A DNA stretch of 64,000 bases from Allochromatium humboldtianum (GTDB lineage Bacteria > Pseudomonadota > Gammaproteobacteria > Chromatiales > Chromatiaceae). The stretch covers positions 62,001 to 126,000 of the forward strand of contig NZ_JABZEO010000001.1 of assembly GCF_013385175.1 (NCBI RefSeq), in the 5' to 3' direction. This document shows, piece by piece, positions 45,694-56,014 of this stretch (its first letter is position 1; every line of letters begins with the position of its first letter). The position numbers were made by a program, and so were the translations under genes. The notes below the pieces were generated by a model. It was not told where the DNA came from. It worked only from the letters and a program-made list of their open reading frames with translations, and searched no databases.

Positions 45694-46557
45694 TCAGCCT
45701 TCTCCACCGCGCGACACCCGCGCGAGGAACCAGTCCAGCCCGCTGGTCGGCAGCAGACGCTTGAGCGTGCCGAGCAGATGGGTGGGGAAGGTGACATAAT
45801 ACCGCGCCCGCGGGCGTGGGCTCTCCAGGGCATGGATGAGCTTGGCGCAGACCGCCTCCGGCCCGAGGGTGAAGGGCTGGGCCGGACCCTCCTTGGTCAG
45901 ACGCGATTCGGCCCGGCGGTAGGCGTCGCGATGGACGCTCGACTCGCGGTCGATGTTGGAGCGGAAGGCGCGATGCGCGTTGTCGCGGAAGCGGCTGAGG
46001 ATCGGCCCCGGCTCGATCAGCGAGACCGAGATCCCCGAACCGCGCAGTTCCAGCCGCAGGGTGTCGGTCAGACCTTCGAGCGCGTACTTGCTGGCGACAT
46101 AGGCGCCGCGATAGGGCAGGGGGATGAAACCGAGGATGGAGCTGTTCTGCACGATTCGTCCCCGCCCCTGGCGGCGCATGAGCGGGATGACGCGACAGGT
46201 CAGGTCGTGCCAGCCGAGCAGGTTGGTTTCGAGCTGGGCGCGCAGCACATCGCGGCTCAGATCCTCGACCGCGCCCGGCTGACCATAGGCGCCGTTGTTG
46301 AAGAGCGCATCGAGCCGTCCGCCGGTCAGCTCCAGCGTGCGTTCCAGCGCCGCGCCGATGCTCGCCGGATCGTCCAGATCCAGTCGCACCGCGCTCAGTC
46401 CCTCCGCTTCGAGTCGGGCGACGTCCTCGGGACGGCGCGCCGAAGCGATCACCTGCCAGCCGCGCCGTGCCAGTTCATGCGCGCAGTGGTGGCCGATGCC
46501 GCTGGAGCAGCCGGTGATGAGGATGGAACTGGGGCTGGTGGTTGCGTTCGCGTGCAT
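45694..46557 (-). CDS. Short-chain dehydrogenase/reductase
   Basis: 287 residues from ATG 46557. Cofactor loop ILITGCSSGIGHHCAHELA, LDALFNNGAYGQPG, catalytic Ser in QNSSILGFIPLPY, and YVASKYALEGL (YxxxK). Classical SDR, likely NAD(P)H-dependent; substrate unknown. Situated 17 bp upstream of the ParA-like operon on the same strand. Confidence 0.9.
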   Translation of the reverse strand: MHANATTSPSSILITGCSSGIGHHCAHELARRGWQVIASARRPEDVARLEAEGLSAVRLDLDDPASIGAALERTLELTGGRLDALFNNGAYGQPGAVEDLSRDVLRAQLETNLLGWHDLTCRVIPLMRRQGRGRIVQNSSILGFIPLPYRGAYVASKYALEGLTDTLRLELRGSGISVSLIEPGPILSRFRDNAHRAFRSNIDRESSVHRDAYRRAESRLTKEGPAQPFTLGPEAVCAKLIHALESPRPRARYYVTFPTHLLGTLKRLLPTSGLDWFLARVSRGGEG

Positions 46558-46771
46558 CTGAAAAAGGTCTGAACCTGAGTGACGAGGGACCGGGCGGGCG
46601 TCCGTGCGGCGCGCGACCGAGCGTCGAGTGCGGCTGGAGGCTCCTGGGGTCGGCATTAACGCCAATCCGGCCCCGTCACGCAACCGGATTTGATTTCGAT
46701 GGCGCAATCCACATCTGGGGCGCCGTCGCAAACGTCATGTCATCATCCATTTCGAATTGTGAGGAAAAACG

Positions 46772-47074
46772 ATGCCGATCTACGAATATCGCTGCGAACA
46801 CTGTGGTCATGAGCTGGAGAAGATGCAGAAGATCAGCGACGCGCCGCTGACCGACTGCCCGGAGTGCGGCCAGCCTGCCCTCAAGAAGCTGATCTCGGCG
46901 GCCGGTTTCCGCCTCAAGGGCGGCGGCTGGTACGAGACCGACTTCAAGAAGTCCGGCGACAAAAAGAAGAATCTGCACGACGGCGGCGGCGAGAAGAAGG
47001 AGTCGGCGGCCAAGACGGACAGTGCGGGTTCCTCCGGCTCCAGCGGTAGCGGCGCGGCCAAGAGCGCCGCCTGA
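46772..47074 (+). CDS. FmdB-family zinc ribbon protein
   Basis: 100 residues. MPIYEYRCEHCGHELEKMQ and TDCPECGQPALKKLIS give the two CxxC knuckles; the tail is Lys/Gly/Ser-rich and disordered. In many proteobacteria fmdB lies directly upstream of aspS (often with DUF502); here three genes intervene. Confidence 0.92.
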   Translation: MPIYEYRCEHCGHELEKMQKISDAPLTDCPECGQPALKKLISAAGFRLKGGGWYETDFKKSGDKKKNLHDGGGEKKESAAKTDSAGSSGSSGSGAAKSAA

Positions 47075-47154
47075 GTAGCCTTGGCGCCACGCGCTGGCCA
47101 AAGCGCCGTTTGGAGAGTGGGCGTGCAGTGAGTACATGTGTACGGGAGACGAGC

Positions 47155-47382
47155 ATGATCGACAGGCAGCGAATTACCATCGAGCCAGGCAAACGGGGCG
47201 GTAAACCCTGTATTCGCCACATGCGGATCACGGTCTACGACGTGCTGGATTTTTTGGCCAGTGGGCTGACGATCGAACAGGTGCTGGAAGAGTACCCGGA
47301 GCTGGAGCGCAAAGATGTTTTGGCCTGTCTGGCCTTTGCCGCTGACCGCGAGCACCGTGTGGCGAATCTGTGCGTCGCATGA
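47155..47382 (+). CDS. DUF433 antitoxin-like protein
   Basis: 75 residues, RITIEPGKRGGKPCIRHMRI then TVYDVLDFLASGLTIEQVLE and YPELERKDVLACLAFAADRE: the DUF433 winged-helix pattern. These proteins are usually the antitoxin partner of a DUF5615 PIN-like protein. Overlaps the next gene by ATGA. Confidence 0.88.
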   Translation: MIDRQRITIEPGKRGGKPCIRHMRITVYDVLDFLASGLTIEQVLEEYPELERKDVLACLAFAADREHRVANLCVA

Positions 47383-47729
47383 AGCTCCTGCTGGATCAGA
47401 ATATCTCTCGGCGCATCGTGCCGAGCTTGCAAGCTCAATACCCAGGCTCCAGTCAGGTGGCCTTGCTGGGACTGGATCGTGCATCTGACTCAGCGATCTG
47501 GGATTACGCTTCGGTGCATGGCTACACGATCGTGACCAAGGACGCGGATTTCGAGGAAATGACGCTGGTCCGAGGCAGTCCGCCAAAGGTCATCTGGCTC
47601 CGACTCGGGAATGTCAGCAATCAGATGGTCCTGGAGACTCTCATCAATCACCATGCCACGATCGAGGCATTGATCGAGCGGCACGATTTGAGCTGTCTGG
47701 AGATTCTGTCGGTCAACGCCGGCATGTGA
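47379..47729 (+). CDS. DUF5615 PIN-like toxin candidate
   Basis: 116 residues. MKLLLDQNISRRIVPSLQ (first acidic residue Asp6), ASDSAIWDYASVHGYTIVTK followed by DADF (second acidic cluster), then PPKVIWLRLGNVSNQ. PIN-like RNase fold. Coupled by an ATGA overlap to the DUF433 gene; the pair is a likely toxin-antitoxin module (inferred from family pairing). Confidence 0.88.
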   Translation: MKLLLDQNISRRIVPSLQAQYPGSSQVALLGLDRASDSAIWDYASVHGYTIVTKDADFEEMTLVRGSPPKVIWLRLGNVSNQMVLETLINHHATIEALIERHDLSCLEILSVNAGM

Positions 47730-47767
47730 GCGGCTTTGGGCTGCTTGAAACCAATTGCCGAACGTAC

Positions 47768-48763
47768 TCAGTCACGCTGTTCGCTCAGGGTTCCGGCCAG
47801 CCCGATCAGGCTCAGCGGCGCACAGCCCTCGGCCTTGTTGTTGGCGATGACATAGACCTCGCGTCCGGCGCTCAGCGCTTCGGAGACGAGCCGGGCAATC
47901 TGATCGCGTGCGGTCGCGTCCGGCTCGCGCAGTCGGTCGAAGGGCTGATAGAGATTCCGGGCCTCGGTGTAGCCGCGATTGGCGCGCAGCATCCAGCGCA
48001 GCACCAACGGGCCGGGCGGAAGATCGGCGAACAGCGCCTGCTGACGATCGAGCGCGGGCAGGCGCGGGTGCAGGCTGAGCGCGGCCTGGGCGCCGCCGTG
48101 GCGCAGAGCCTCCACCAGATCGCGCGTCAGCAGCTCGCGATCGCGCACCTCGACGGCATAACAGGGTCCGGTCGGCAAGCGACGTAGGAAGCGGTACAGA
48201 TCCTCGGCAAAGCGGCGTGGGTTGGCGGTGATCGTCTCGCCGAGCGGCGGAAACTGGAGCAGCAGCACACCACCACGCATCCCCAGCCCCTCGACGAAGG
48301 GCCGGACCGACTGCTCGGTCGCCCGCCCAGGGTCGAGAAAACCGGGATTCGCTTCGACCGGACGCCCGCCGCCGGCTCGTATGACCGCATCGGTGATCGC
48401 CGCCGGCATCTTGACCAGAAAACGGAAATCCTCCGGAACCTGCTCGGCATAGGCGCGCAGACGTTCGGTCGGCGCCGGCGCGTGGTAGGCGCTGTCGACG
48501 CCGACGGTGCGCAGCAACGGATGCTGGGCATAGGCACTCAATCCATGCCGCGACAGAGCGCGCGGATTGGCCGTCGGCGCATAGATCAGGCCGAGCCAGC
48601 CCGGAAACGACCAGGACGAGGTGCCGAGCCTCAGCCGGTCGGGTAGGGCACAGGCGAGTTCGCGCGCCTGGGTCCAGGCGTCGCGCGCCGGCTCGACGGA
48701 TACCGACTCGGGTGCCGCGTCCGGCGTGCCCGCGAACAGATCCAGTTGGTTCGATGACTTCAT
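47768..48763 (-). CDS. DUF72 family protein
   Basis: 331 residues from ATG 48763. Hallmarks are RLGTSSWSFPGWLGLIY, FRFLVKMPAAITD, GGVLLLQFPPLGE, YAVEVRDRELLT and REVYVIANNKAEGCAPLSL. TIM-barrel-like family of unknown activity. Divergent from aspS. Confidence 0.88.
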   Translation of the reverse strand: MKSSNQLDLFAGTPDAAPESVSVEPARDAWTQARELACALPDRLRLGTSSWSFPGWLGLIYAPTANPRALSRHGLSAYAQHPLLRTVGVDSAYHAPAPTERLRAYAEQVPEDFRFLVKMPAAITDAVIRAGGGRPVEANPGFLDPGRATEQSVRPFVEGLGMRGGVLLLQFPPLGETITANPRRFAEDLYRFLRRLPTGPCYAVEVRDRELLTRDLVEALRHGGAQAALSLHPRLPALDRQQALFADLPPGPLVLRWMLRANRGYTEARNLYQPFDRLREPDATARDQIARLVSEALSAGREVYVIANNKAEGCAPLSLIGLAGTLSEQRD

Positions 48764-48910
48764 GCGTTCATGATCCCATACAGGTGATCGATTCCGGTCC
48801 GCCCTTGCGCTAAACCGTTGCGACCAGTAATCTTTCACGCTTTTTCATGATGGTTCCGGCCCTGTTTGCGCCGGGTCCGTCCACCTTGAACAAGACGGGG
48901 CGATAGAGCG

Positions 48911-50685
<1,775 letters not shown>

Positions 50686-50689
<4 letters not shown>

Positions 50690-51138
50690 GCCGCACCGAA
50701 CGCAAGCGGGCGCAGTCGGCGCTGGTCGTCGTCTGCACCCGTGGCGGCGACTTCCTGCTGATGCGCCGCACGCGCCCGGTCGGGTTCTGGCAGTCGGTCA
50801 CGGGCAGTCTCGCGCCCGGCGAGACACCCCGGCACGCGGCCGTGCGCGAGGTCTGGGAAGAGACCGGACTGCGTGCCGGCGGGGCGCTGATCGATCTGCG
50901 TCAGTCGGTGCTGTTTCCGATCATCCCCGCCTGGCGTCATCGCTATGCGCCCAACGTCTGCTTCAACCGCGAATATCGCTTCGCCCTGGTGCTGGACTCG
51001 CGGCGGCTGGTGCGGCTCAACCCGCGCGAGCATCTCGAATACCGCTGGCTCCCGGCCCGCGAGGCCGCCGAGCTGACCGGCTCCTGGACCAACCGCGAGA
51101 CCATCGAAACGGTCGAGGCGCGTCGGGCGTGGCTTTGA
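50686..51138 (+). CDS. nudB: Dihydroneopterin triphosphate diphosphatase (Nudix)
   Basis: 150 residues starting at TTG 50686, which overlaps the aspS stop (TTGA). The Nudix box is complete: [17 protein letters not shown] then [22 protein letters not shown] and [11 protein letters not shown] match NudB. Removes pyrophosphate from dihydroneopterin triphosphate in folate synthesis. Confidence 0.9.
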
Positions 51139-51216
51139 GCCTTCGGGCGGTCGCCCCCATCTCCCGTCGACCGCCCGGAGCCTGACCCAACAACCCGCGA
51201 ACCTCTCGACCCATCC

Positions 51217-53007
51217 ATGCGCGACATCAAAGCCAACCTCGTCGACCGACCCGCCACCCGCAATCTGGCCGCGCTCAAGCGGCTGCTCCAGTTCGCCTGG
51301 CTCTATCGGCGTCGGCTGGCGCTGGCGCTGGTCGCGCTGCTGATCGCGGCCGGTTCGGTGCTCGCCTTCGGTCAGGTGATCCGGGTGGTGGTCGATTCGG
51401 GACTCGGCACCGGCTCGGTCGAGGCGCTCGATCGATCGCTGCTGCTGTTTCTGTTCGTGGTCGTGCTCACGGCGGCGGCGATGATGGTGCGCAGCTATCT
51501 GCTCAACTGGCTCGGTGAGCGGGTGGTGGCCGACATCCGTCAGGCCGTCTTCGAGCGGGTGCTGGCACTGGATGTGGCCTTTTTCGAGACCACGCGCACC
51601 GGCGAGGTCATTTCGCGGTTGACCAGCGATACGGCCATTCTGCAAGTGGTGGTCGGCTCGACCCTGGCGATGGCAATCCGCACCACACTGCTGATCGTCG
51701 GCGGCGTGCTGATGCTGGCGATCACCAGCCCCGGACTCACCGGGCTGGTGCTGGCCGGACTGCCGATCGTCATCGTTCCGGTCTGGGTCTTCGGGCGGCG
51801 CGTGCGGCGGCTCTCGCGCGCCAGTCAGGACCGGGTCGCCGACGTTGGCGCCTATGTCGACGAGGTCATCCATGGCATCCGCACCGTGCAGGCGTTCTGT
51901 CACGAGCCGATCGACAGTCGCCGCTACGGCGATCAGGTCGAGGCGGCGTTCGATGTGGCCATGAGCCGTTCGCTGTCGAGCGCGGCGCTGTCGGGGATCG
52001 CGACCCTGCTGACCTTCGGGGCCATCGGCGTGGTGCTCTGGGTCGGCGGGCATCGGGTGCTCGAAGGCACCCTGAGCGGCGGTGAGCTCTCGGCGTTTCT
52101 CTTCTATGCCATCGTGGTTGCCGGGGCCGTGGGGTCGCTGAGCGATCTGACCGGGCAACTGTTGCGCGGCGCCGGGGCCAGCGAGCGGCTGATGGAGCTG
52201 CTGGAGATCCAGCCGGCGATCCTGCCGCCCGCCGCGCCCGAGCCGCTGCCCGAGCCGTCGCGCGGACGGATCGAGTTGCGCGGGGTGCGTTTCGTCTATC
52301 CCTCGCGACCGGATACGCCGGCGCTCGATGGGCTGGATCTGACGGTCGAGCCGGGCGAGCGTCTGGCGCTGGTCGGCCCATCGGGGGCGGGCAAGTCGAC
52401 GCTGTTCCAGCTCCTGCTGCGTTTCTATGATCCGGCGGCGGGGAGTCTGCTGTTCGATGGGGTCGACATTCGTCTGCTCGATCCGCGCGATCTGCGCAGT
52501 CGCATCGCGCTGGTACCGCAGGAGCCGGTGATCTTCGGCGCCAGCGCCTGGGAGAACATCCGCTATGGTCTGGAGAGCGCGAGCGATGAGGACGTGCGCC
52601 GTGCCGCCGAGGCGGCCCATGCGCTGGAATTCATCGAACGGCTACCGCAGGGTTTCGACACCCATCTGGGCGAGCGTGGTGTGCGGCTCTCGGGTGGGGA
52701 GCGTCAGCGCATCGCCATCGCCCGCACGCTCTTGCGCGATCCGGCGCTGCTGCTGCTCGATGAGGCCACCAGCGCGCTCGATGCCGAGAGCGAGCGTCTG
52801 GTGCAGGAGGCGCTCGAAACCCTCATGCACGGCCGGACCAGCATCGTCATCGCTCATCGGCTCGCCACGGTGCGCAATGCCGATCGGATTCTGGTGATCG
52901 ATCAGGGGCGGATCGTGGCTGCAGGGCGGCATGATGAGCTCATGGCTCAAGGTGAGCTTTATGCGCGATTGGCGGCGCTCCAGTTTCAGGAGCCGTGCGG
53001 CGGTTGA
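51217..53007 (+). CDS. ABC exporter, MsbA/lipid-type, fused permease-ATPase
   Basis: 596 residues. Six-helix exporter domain (LFLFVVVLTAAAMMVRSYLL; QAVFERVLALDVAFFETTRTG), then an ATPase domain with LVGPSGAGKSTLFQLLLRF, Q-loop VPQEPVIFG, signature VRLSGGERQRIAIARTLL, Walker B LLLLDEATSALDAES and H-loop IVIAHRLAT. Half transporter acting as homodimer; substrate (lipid A, lipid or drug) not determinable. The integron island begins just beyond its stop. Confidence 0.93.
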   Translation: MRDIKANLVDRPATRNLAALKRLLQFAWLYRRRLALALVALLIAAGSVLAFGQVIRVVVDSGLGTGSVEALDRSLLLFLFVVVLTAAAMMVRSYLLNWLGERVVADIRQAVFERVLALDVAFFETTRTGEVISRLTSDTAILQVVVGSTLAMAIRTTLLIVGGVLMLAITSPGLTGLVLAGLPIVIVPVWVFGRRVRRLSRASQDRVADVGAYVDEVIHGIRTVQAFCHEPIDSRRYGDQVEAAFDVAMSRSLSSAALSGIATLLTFGAIGVVLWVGGHRVLEGTLSGGELSAFLFYAIVVAGAVGSLSDLTGQLLRGAGASERLMELLEIQPAILPPAAPEPLPEPSRGRIELRGVRFVYPSRPDTPALDGLDLTVEPGERLALVGPSGAGKSTLFQLLLRFYDPAAGSLLFDGVDIRLLDPRDLRSRIALVPQEPVIFGASAWENIRYGLESASDEDVRRAAEAAHALEFIERLPQGFDTHLGERGVRLSGGERQRIAIARTLLRDPALLLLDEATSALDAESERLVQEALETLMHGRTSIVIAHRLATVRNADRILVIDQGRIVAAGRHDELMAQGELYARLAALQFQEPCGG

Positions 53008-53096
53008 ATGGCTGTCCTGATGTTCCGGGGGCATCACAATCGTTTCTTCGCGGAACATGATCACACGGGACGCAACATTTATTTTCTTTCATTGAT

Positions 53097-53687
53097 TCAA
53101 CTGCCACTACTCATTTCCGCCGCTTGAATTAACGCAAGAGCCAAGCGATCCGCTAAAGCCGCAAAGCTCTTTGCTTGTTCAGCAGTGACATTTTCCGATG
53201 CGTGCGCTGCTCTGTTTCTTAATAGCCGTAATTCCTGATAAGCCGATACAAGTTGTGGTGGAAAATTTGGGTCATAATCTAGGTGGCCTAAAATAGTTTG
53301 CCCTGACCTCGGTTTTTCAATGCCTCTACTCTGAAAATAAAAGTCAAGTGTTCTCTCAATATTTCGCCAGCTTTCCATAATTGCTGCGTTCGGCATTAAT
53401 TCCGTCAGTTCATCGATCATCTCTTTTCTTGTTTTTGGCGGCGGAGGATTTTCGAGAGCTGGAAGTGGCTTTTGAGACGGCAACTTTGCGACCGCTTTAT
53501 TTAGCTCTCCTTCTGCCTTTTCTAAATGGGAGCCGAAATCAGCTTCAAAATGCTTGGTTTTAATGCGACGTACATCCTTGAGTCGCTCAGAGATTGGTCT
53601 GCGGAACATAAGACCAACAATCACAATAGCAACAGGCCAAGAAAGAACCTGACCTATTGTGTTTGAAAGGAATGTCAACCAATCCAT
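53097..53687 (-). CDS. Cassette 5: membrane-anchored HEPN-like protein
   Basis: 196 residues, SD AAGAGG. N-terminal membrane helix (about residues 10-28, IGQVLSWPVAIVIVGLMF), a charged helical linker with a Pro-rich piece (PALENPPPPKTRKE), and a C-terminal helical domain containing RLLRNRAAHASE. Arg157-x4-His162 fits the HEPN RNase motif; the surrounding SWRNIERTLDFYFQSRG and SFAALADRLALALI resemble DUF4145-like HEPN domains. Role in defence is inference. Confidence 0.7.
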   Translation of the reverse strand: MDWLTFLSNTIGQVLSWPVAIVIVGLMFRRPISERLKDVRRIKTKHFEADFGSHLEKAEGELNKAVAKLPSQKPLPALENPPPPKTRKEMIDELTELMPNAAIMESWRNIERTLDFYFQSRGIEKPRSGQTILGHLDYDPNFPPQLVSAYQELRLLRNRAAHASENVTAEQAKSFAALADRLALALIQAAEMSSGS

Positions 53688-53705
53688 GATGCCTCTTCTT
53701 TACAA

Positions 53706-53778
53706 GCCCAACGTTCGCCATCACTGGCGAGAATGGAGCGCAGCGGAATTTTCGTCCGAGTGAATGGCATTGTTAGCA
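53706..53778 (-). other. attC site between cassettes 4 and 5
   Basis: On the minus strand it begins TGCTAAC (R'') and ends GTTGGGC (R'), 73 bp, with complementary inner parts (AATGCCATTC..., GATGGCGAAC) and a GAAAATTCCGCTGCGCTCC centre. R' fits GTTRRRY exactly. The stop codon of the cassette 4 gene (53775-53773) lies inside R''. Confidence 0.87.
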
Positions 53779-55431
53779 CTTTCTTAGGCGACCCTCGCGG
53801 ACTGTTGTTGCCAGAAACTCTATAAAACCCAATGCTTGACTCAATATTCCCGCAAACACTGCACTCAGGCTCTGATCATCAACCCCGAAATCATTGGCGA
53901 TTTTCCTGTAGTTGCTTCCTTTTCGATGCGCCGAACTACTTGAGCGGAGATTTTGAAGCTTGCGCAGGAAAGCAATTTGCGATTCGTCGCCTTCCACACT
54001 ACTTTTTTGCAGAGCCGCTTCAAGGCGCGAAATGCTGCCCTTGAGATTAGGCCGATCAGCTTCAGGAACTAGCTTGTTGAGTTCCTTTTCATTCAAAGAG
54101 TCAATAAGCAATTTCGTTAGCCCTAAAACCAGCTCATCAAAATCGCGCTGCTCGTCAGATGCAGGGATTCGTACGCTTTTGATAAAATACGCGTCTCCGG
54201 CATCCAGTGGCAGAAGGATTTGCCAACCAAGGTGCTCGCTACAATCTCTCTGTAATTGCGCGTATCCGTTAACAAACAAGTGTTCGGGGCGTTCCGAATC
54301 CGCAAACTGCGCCAGTATCTGACGCTGGAAGTATGTCTTGCTGACACCCCCTTGCGGGTGGATATTGAAGCTGCGCCAGTGAAGTTGCTCTTTGAACGGC
54401 AGATCTCTACCCAAATCACCTAGCCATGCGCAAACCTTATCCTCATGATGGTTGTCAATCTGCATGCTCCAAAGACTGCCGCACCATAGCATCGAATCCT
54501 CAACCGAATATTTGGATGGCTGCTGAAAGTACTTGTCGAGAACCTGCTTCCGAAAGTGAACCGGAGTCAAGTAATTTGGCGCTTCCCGATTTGCGCCGAA
54601 AAAATTCGCCAGGGCACCAGGATCTGAGGTGTAGGTTTCCTCATCGCCGTATTCATCCAAACCTATTATGAACTCTACGTATTTCTTATCTGCCTTTTTT
54701 TCAAAACCCCATAAGCCGCTTTTCGATTTTGGCAAGGGTTCCACCAGCCGCTTCCCCAACAGCCGACTGAATGCGCATTGCTCCCCAATACCGTGCAAAT
54801 CGCCATAGAAAAGACCCCAGGCAGCTAAGCCATCCCTCCGTTCTTGGCCACCCTCGTCCAATTCGAGTTCTTTCAATGTATGGATTGAGTGCTCGCGACA
54901 GTCGAACTGGATTGATAGATGCATCTCACGTATCGCCAAAAATTGTCGGATCTCCTTTACCCTGATTAGGACGCGATCGTCTTCAACGACGGCCACAACT
55001 GTTTCGCTTCCGTCGTCATCAAACTTAAGGTATCGATCCGTCTTTCTATCGTGATATAGCCTGTGAAAGAGGCGAAACTCTTCCGATATCTCCTTGTAGT
55101 CATCGCGCATCCCATGAAAGACACGATCAATAACAAGCGGCTCAATCCCATCGTCATCGCCGAAACGAAGATACTCAACGCGCTCATCTTCATGGTCATG
55201 GTACACGGCAGATCCAGGAACACCACCGCCATGCGAGAGATCCCATGTTAATGACGACAGAACATCATCAACTCGATCACTTGGCACCAGAGCGCAGTAG
55301 ATACCGTGGCTGTGCGGAGCGGTGGTGTTTGAGTAATACACCGGCAGCATATCGGTGAGTTGCAGATTGCGAGTCAACGACTCAAGCATCGTTTCTTGCG
55401 ATAACCGCTTGCATTCTTGTTCCATGCTCAT
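53773..55431 (-). CDS. Cassette 4: 552-residue protein with HEPN-like C-terminus
   Basis: Starts at ATG 55431 (MSMEQECKRL; a second ATG at 55425 is possible). No named family recognised. N-terminal about 300 residues are mixed alpha/beta and acid-rich (YHDHEDERVEYLRFGDDDG). The middle contains WHRS-like FKEQLHWRSFNIHPQGGVSK. The C-terminal helical domain has LQNLRSSSSAHRKGSNYRK, where Arg496-x5-His502 fits a HEPN motif. Large soluble proteins with a terminal HEPN domain are often RNase effectors of abortive infection; this is inferred, not shown. Confidence 0.65.
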   Translation of the reverse strand: MSMEQECKRLSQETMLESLTRNLQLTDMLPVYYSNTTAPHSHGIYCALVPSDRVDDVLSSLTWDLSHGGGVPGSAVYHDHEDERVEYLRFGDDDGIEPLVIDRVFHGMRDDYKEISEEFRLFHRLYHDRKTDRYLKFDDDGSETVVAVVEDDRVLIRVKEIRQFLAIREMHLSIQFDCREHSIHTLKELELDEGGQERRDGLAAWGLFYGDLHGIGEQCAFSRLLGKRLVEPLPKSKSGLWGFEKKADKKYVEFIIGLDEYGDEETYTSDPGALANFFGANREAPNYLTPVHFRKQVLDKYFQQPSKYSVEDSMLWCGSLWSMQIDNHHEDKVCAWLGDLGRDLPFKEQLHWRSFNIHPQGGVSKTYFQRQILAQFADSERPEHLFVNGYAQLQRDCSEHLGWQILLPLDAGDAYFIKSVRIPASDEQRDFDELVLGLTKLLIDSLNEKELNKLVPEADRPNLKGSISRLEAALQKSSVEGDESQIAFLRKLQNLRSSSSAHRKGSNYRKIANDFGVDDQSLSAVFAGILSQALGFIEFLATTVREGRLRKC

Positions 55432-55457
55432 CGGATCGTCTCTGGAATATCCTTAGG

Positions 55458-55524
55458 TGCTAACGCCGTAAATGAGGGGCGCTGAGCGACAGCGAAGCGT
55501 CCCTCTCAATTTACATTGTTAGAC
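55458..55524 (-). other. attC site between cassettes 3 and 4
   Basis: Minus strand begins GTCTAAC and ends GTTAGCA, 67 bp. Inner complementary arms ATGTAAATTGAGAGGGACGC and GCCCCTCATTTACGG form a long imperfect palindrome. Confidence 0.87.
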
Positions 55525-55544
55525 ATTTTTTTTGAGGATTTAAC

Positions 55545-55766
55545 ATGAACAGAATTCCAGATGTTTATGAAGTTACTTCATTAAGAAACACCTCTCCTAT
55601 TGAGGATGAAAGGGTGGGCATTGGATTCAATATGGAGAATGGGAAAATCATTAGAATCAATATTTCAGTTAGTGATGTAAAAATGATTCATGACAGCTTA
55701 TCCCATTCCATAGGATCTTCTGGTATTCCAAGCATTGATGTATCAAGCAAATTGCCTGCTGAATGA
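55545..55766 (+). CDS. Cassette 3: small protein, reversed relative to array
   Basis: 73 residues, ATG 55545 preceded by GAGG at 7 nt. MNRIPDVYEVTSLRN ... IGFNMENGKIIRINISVSDV; no family recognised. It runs opposite to the array and overlaps the 81-residue gene tail-to-tail by 79 bp. Reversed genes with their own promoter, often toxin-antitoxin, occur in integron cassettes; that role here is speculative. Confidence 0.55.
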   Translation: MNRIPDVYEVTSLRNTSPIEDERVGIGFNMENGKIIRINISVSDVKMIHDSLSHSIGSSGIPSIDVSSKLPAE

Positions 55767-55933
55767 TGAAGAACTGAAAATGTGGCATTTTGAGTTAGAT
55801 CATCAACTGCTTGATGAATATTGATATAGCTACCCAAGCTTTCGCCGTTGTAATAAGGATGAAATCTTCCGTCATGCGATTGGCATATATAAAAGTTTCC
55901 TGCTTTTGTACTGCATTTCAGAAGTTTTCTCAT
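55688..55933 (-). CDS. Cassette 3: small hypothetical protein in array orientation
   Basis: 81 residues from ATG 55933, preceded by AAGGAAAGGATT (good SD). MRKLLKCSTKAGNFYICQS ... GRFHPYYNGESLGSYIN ... DTSMLGIPEDPMEWDKLS. The closing GIPED..EW pattern recalls other cassette-borne hypothetical proteins; no function known. The longer open frame to 56005 runs into the attC and is not used. Confidence 0.65.
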   Translation of the reverse strand: MRKLLKCSTKAGNFYICQSHDGRFHPYYNGESLGSYINIHQAVDDLTQNATFSVLHHSAGNLLDTSMLGIPEDPMEWDKLS

Positions 55934-55950
55934 AATCCTTTCCTTATGAT

Positions 55951-56014
55951 GGCTAACGCCAGCTTCAGCCGCCGCGAGCGTAGCGAGCGGTCGGACTGGA
56001 GGCATTCGTTAGGC
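55951..56014 (-). other. attC site between cassettes 2 and 3
   Basis: Minus strand begins GCCTAAC and ends GTTAGCC, 64 bp, with arms ATGCCTCCAGTCCGACCGC and GCGGCGGCTGAAGCTGGCG around CTCGCTACGCTC. Very typical attC palindrome. Confidence 0.9.

Noticed and set aside
53020-53075. Hairpin (TGTTCCG ... CGGAACA) after the ABC exporter as terminator or attC
   Set aside because: Loop too long and no T tract for a terminator; no attC core sequences.
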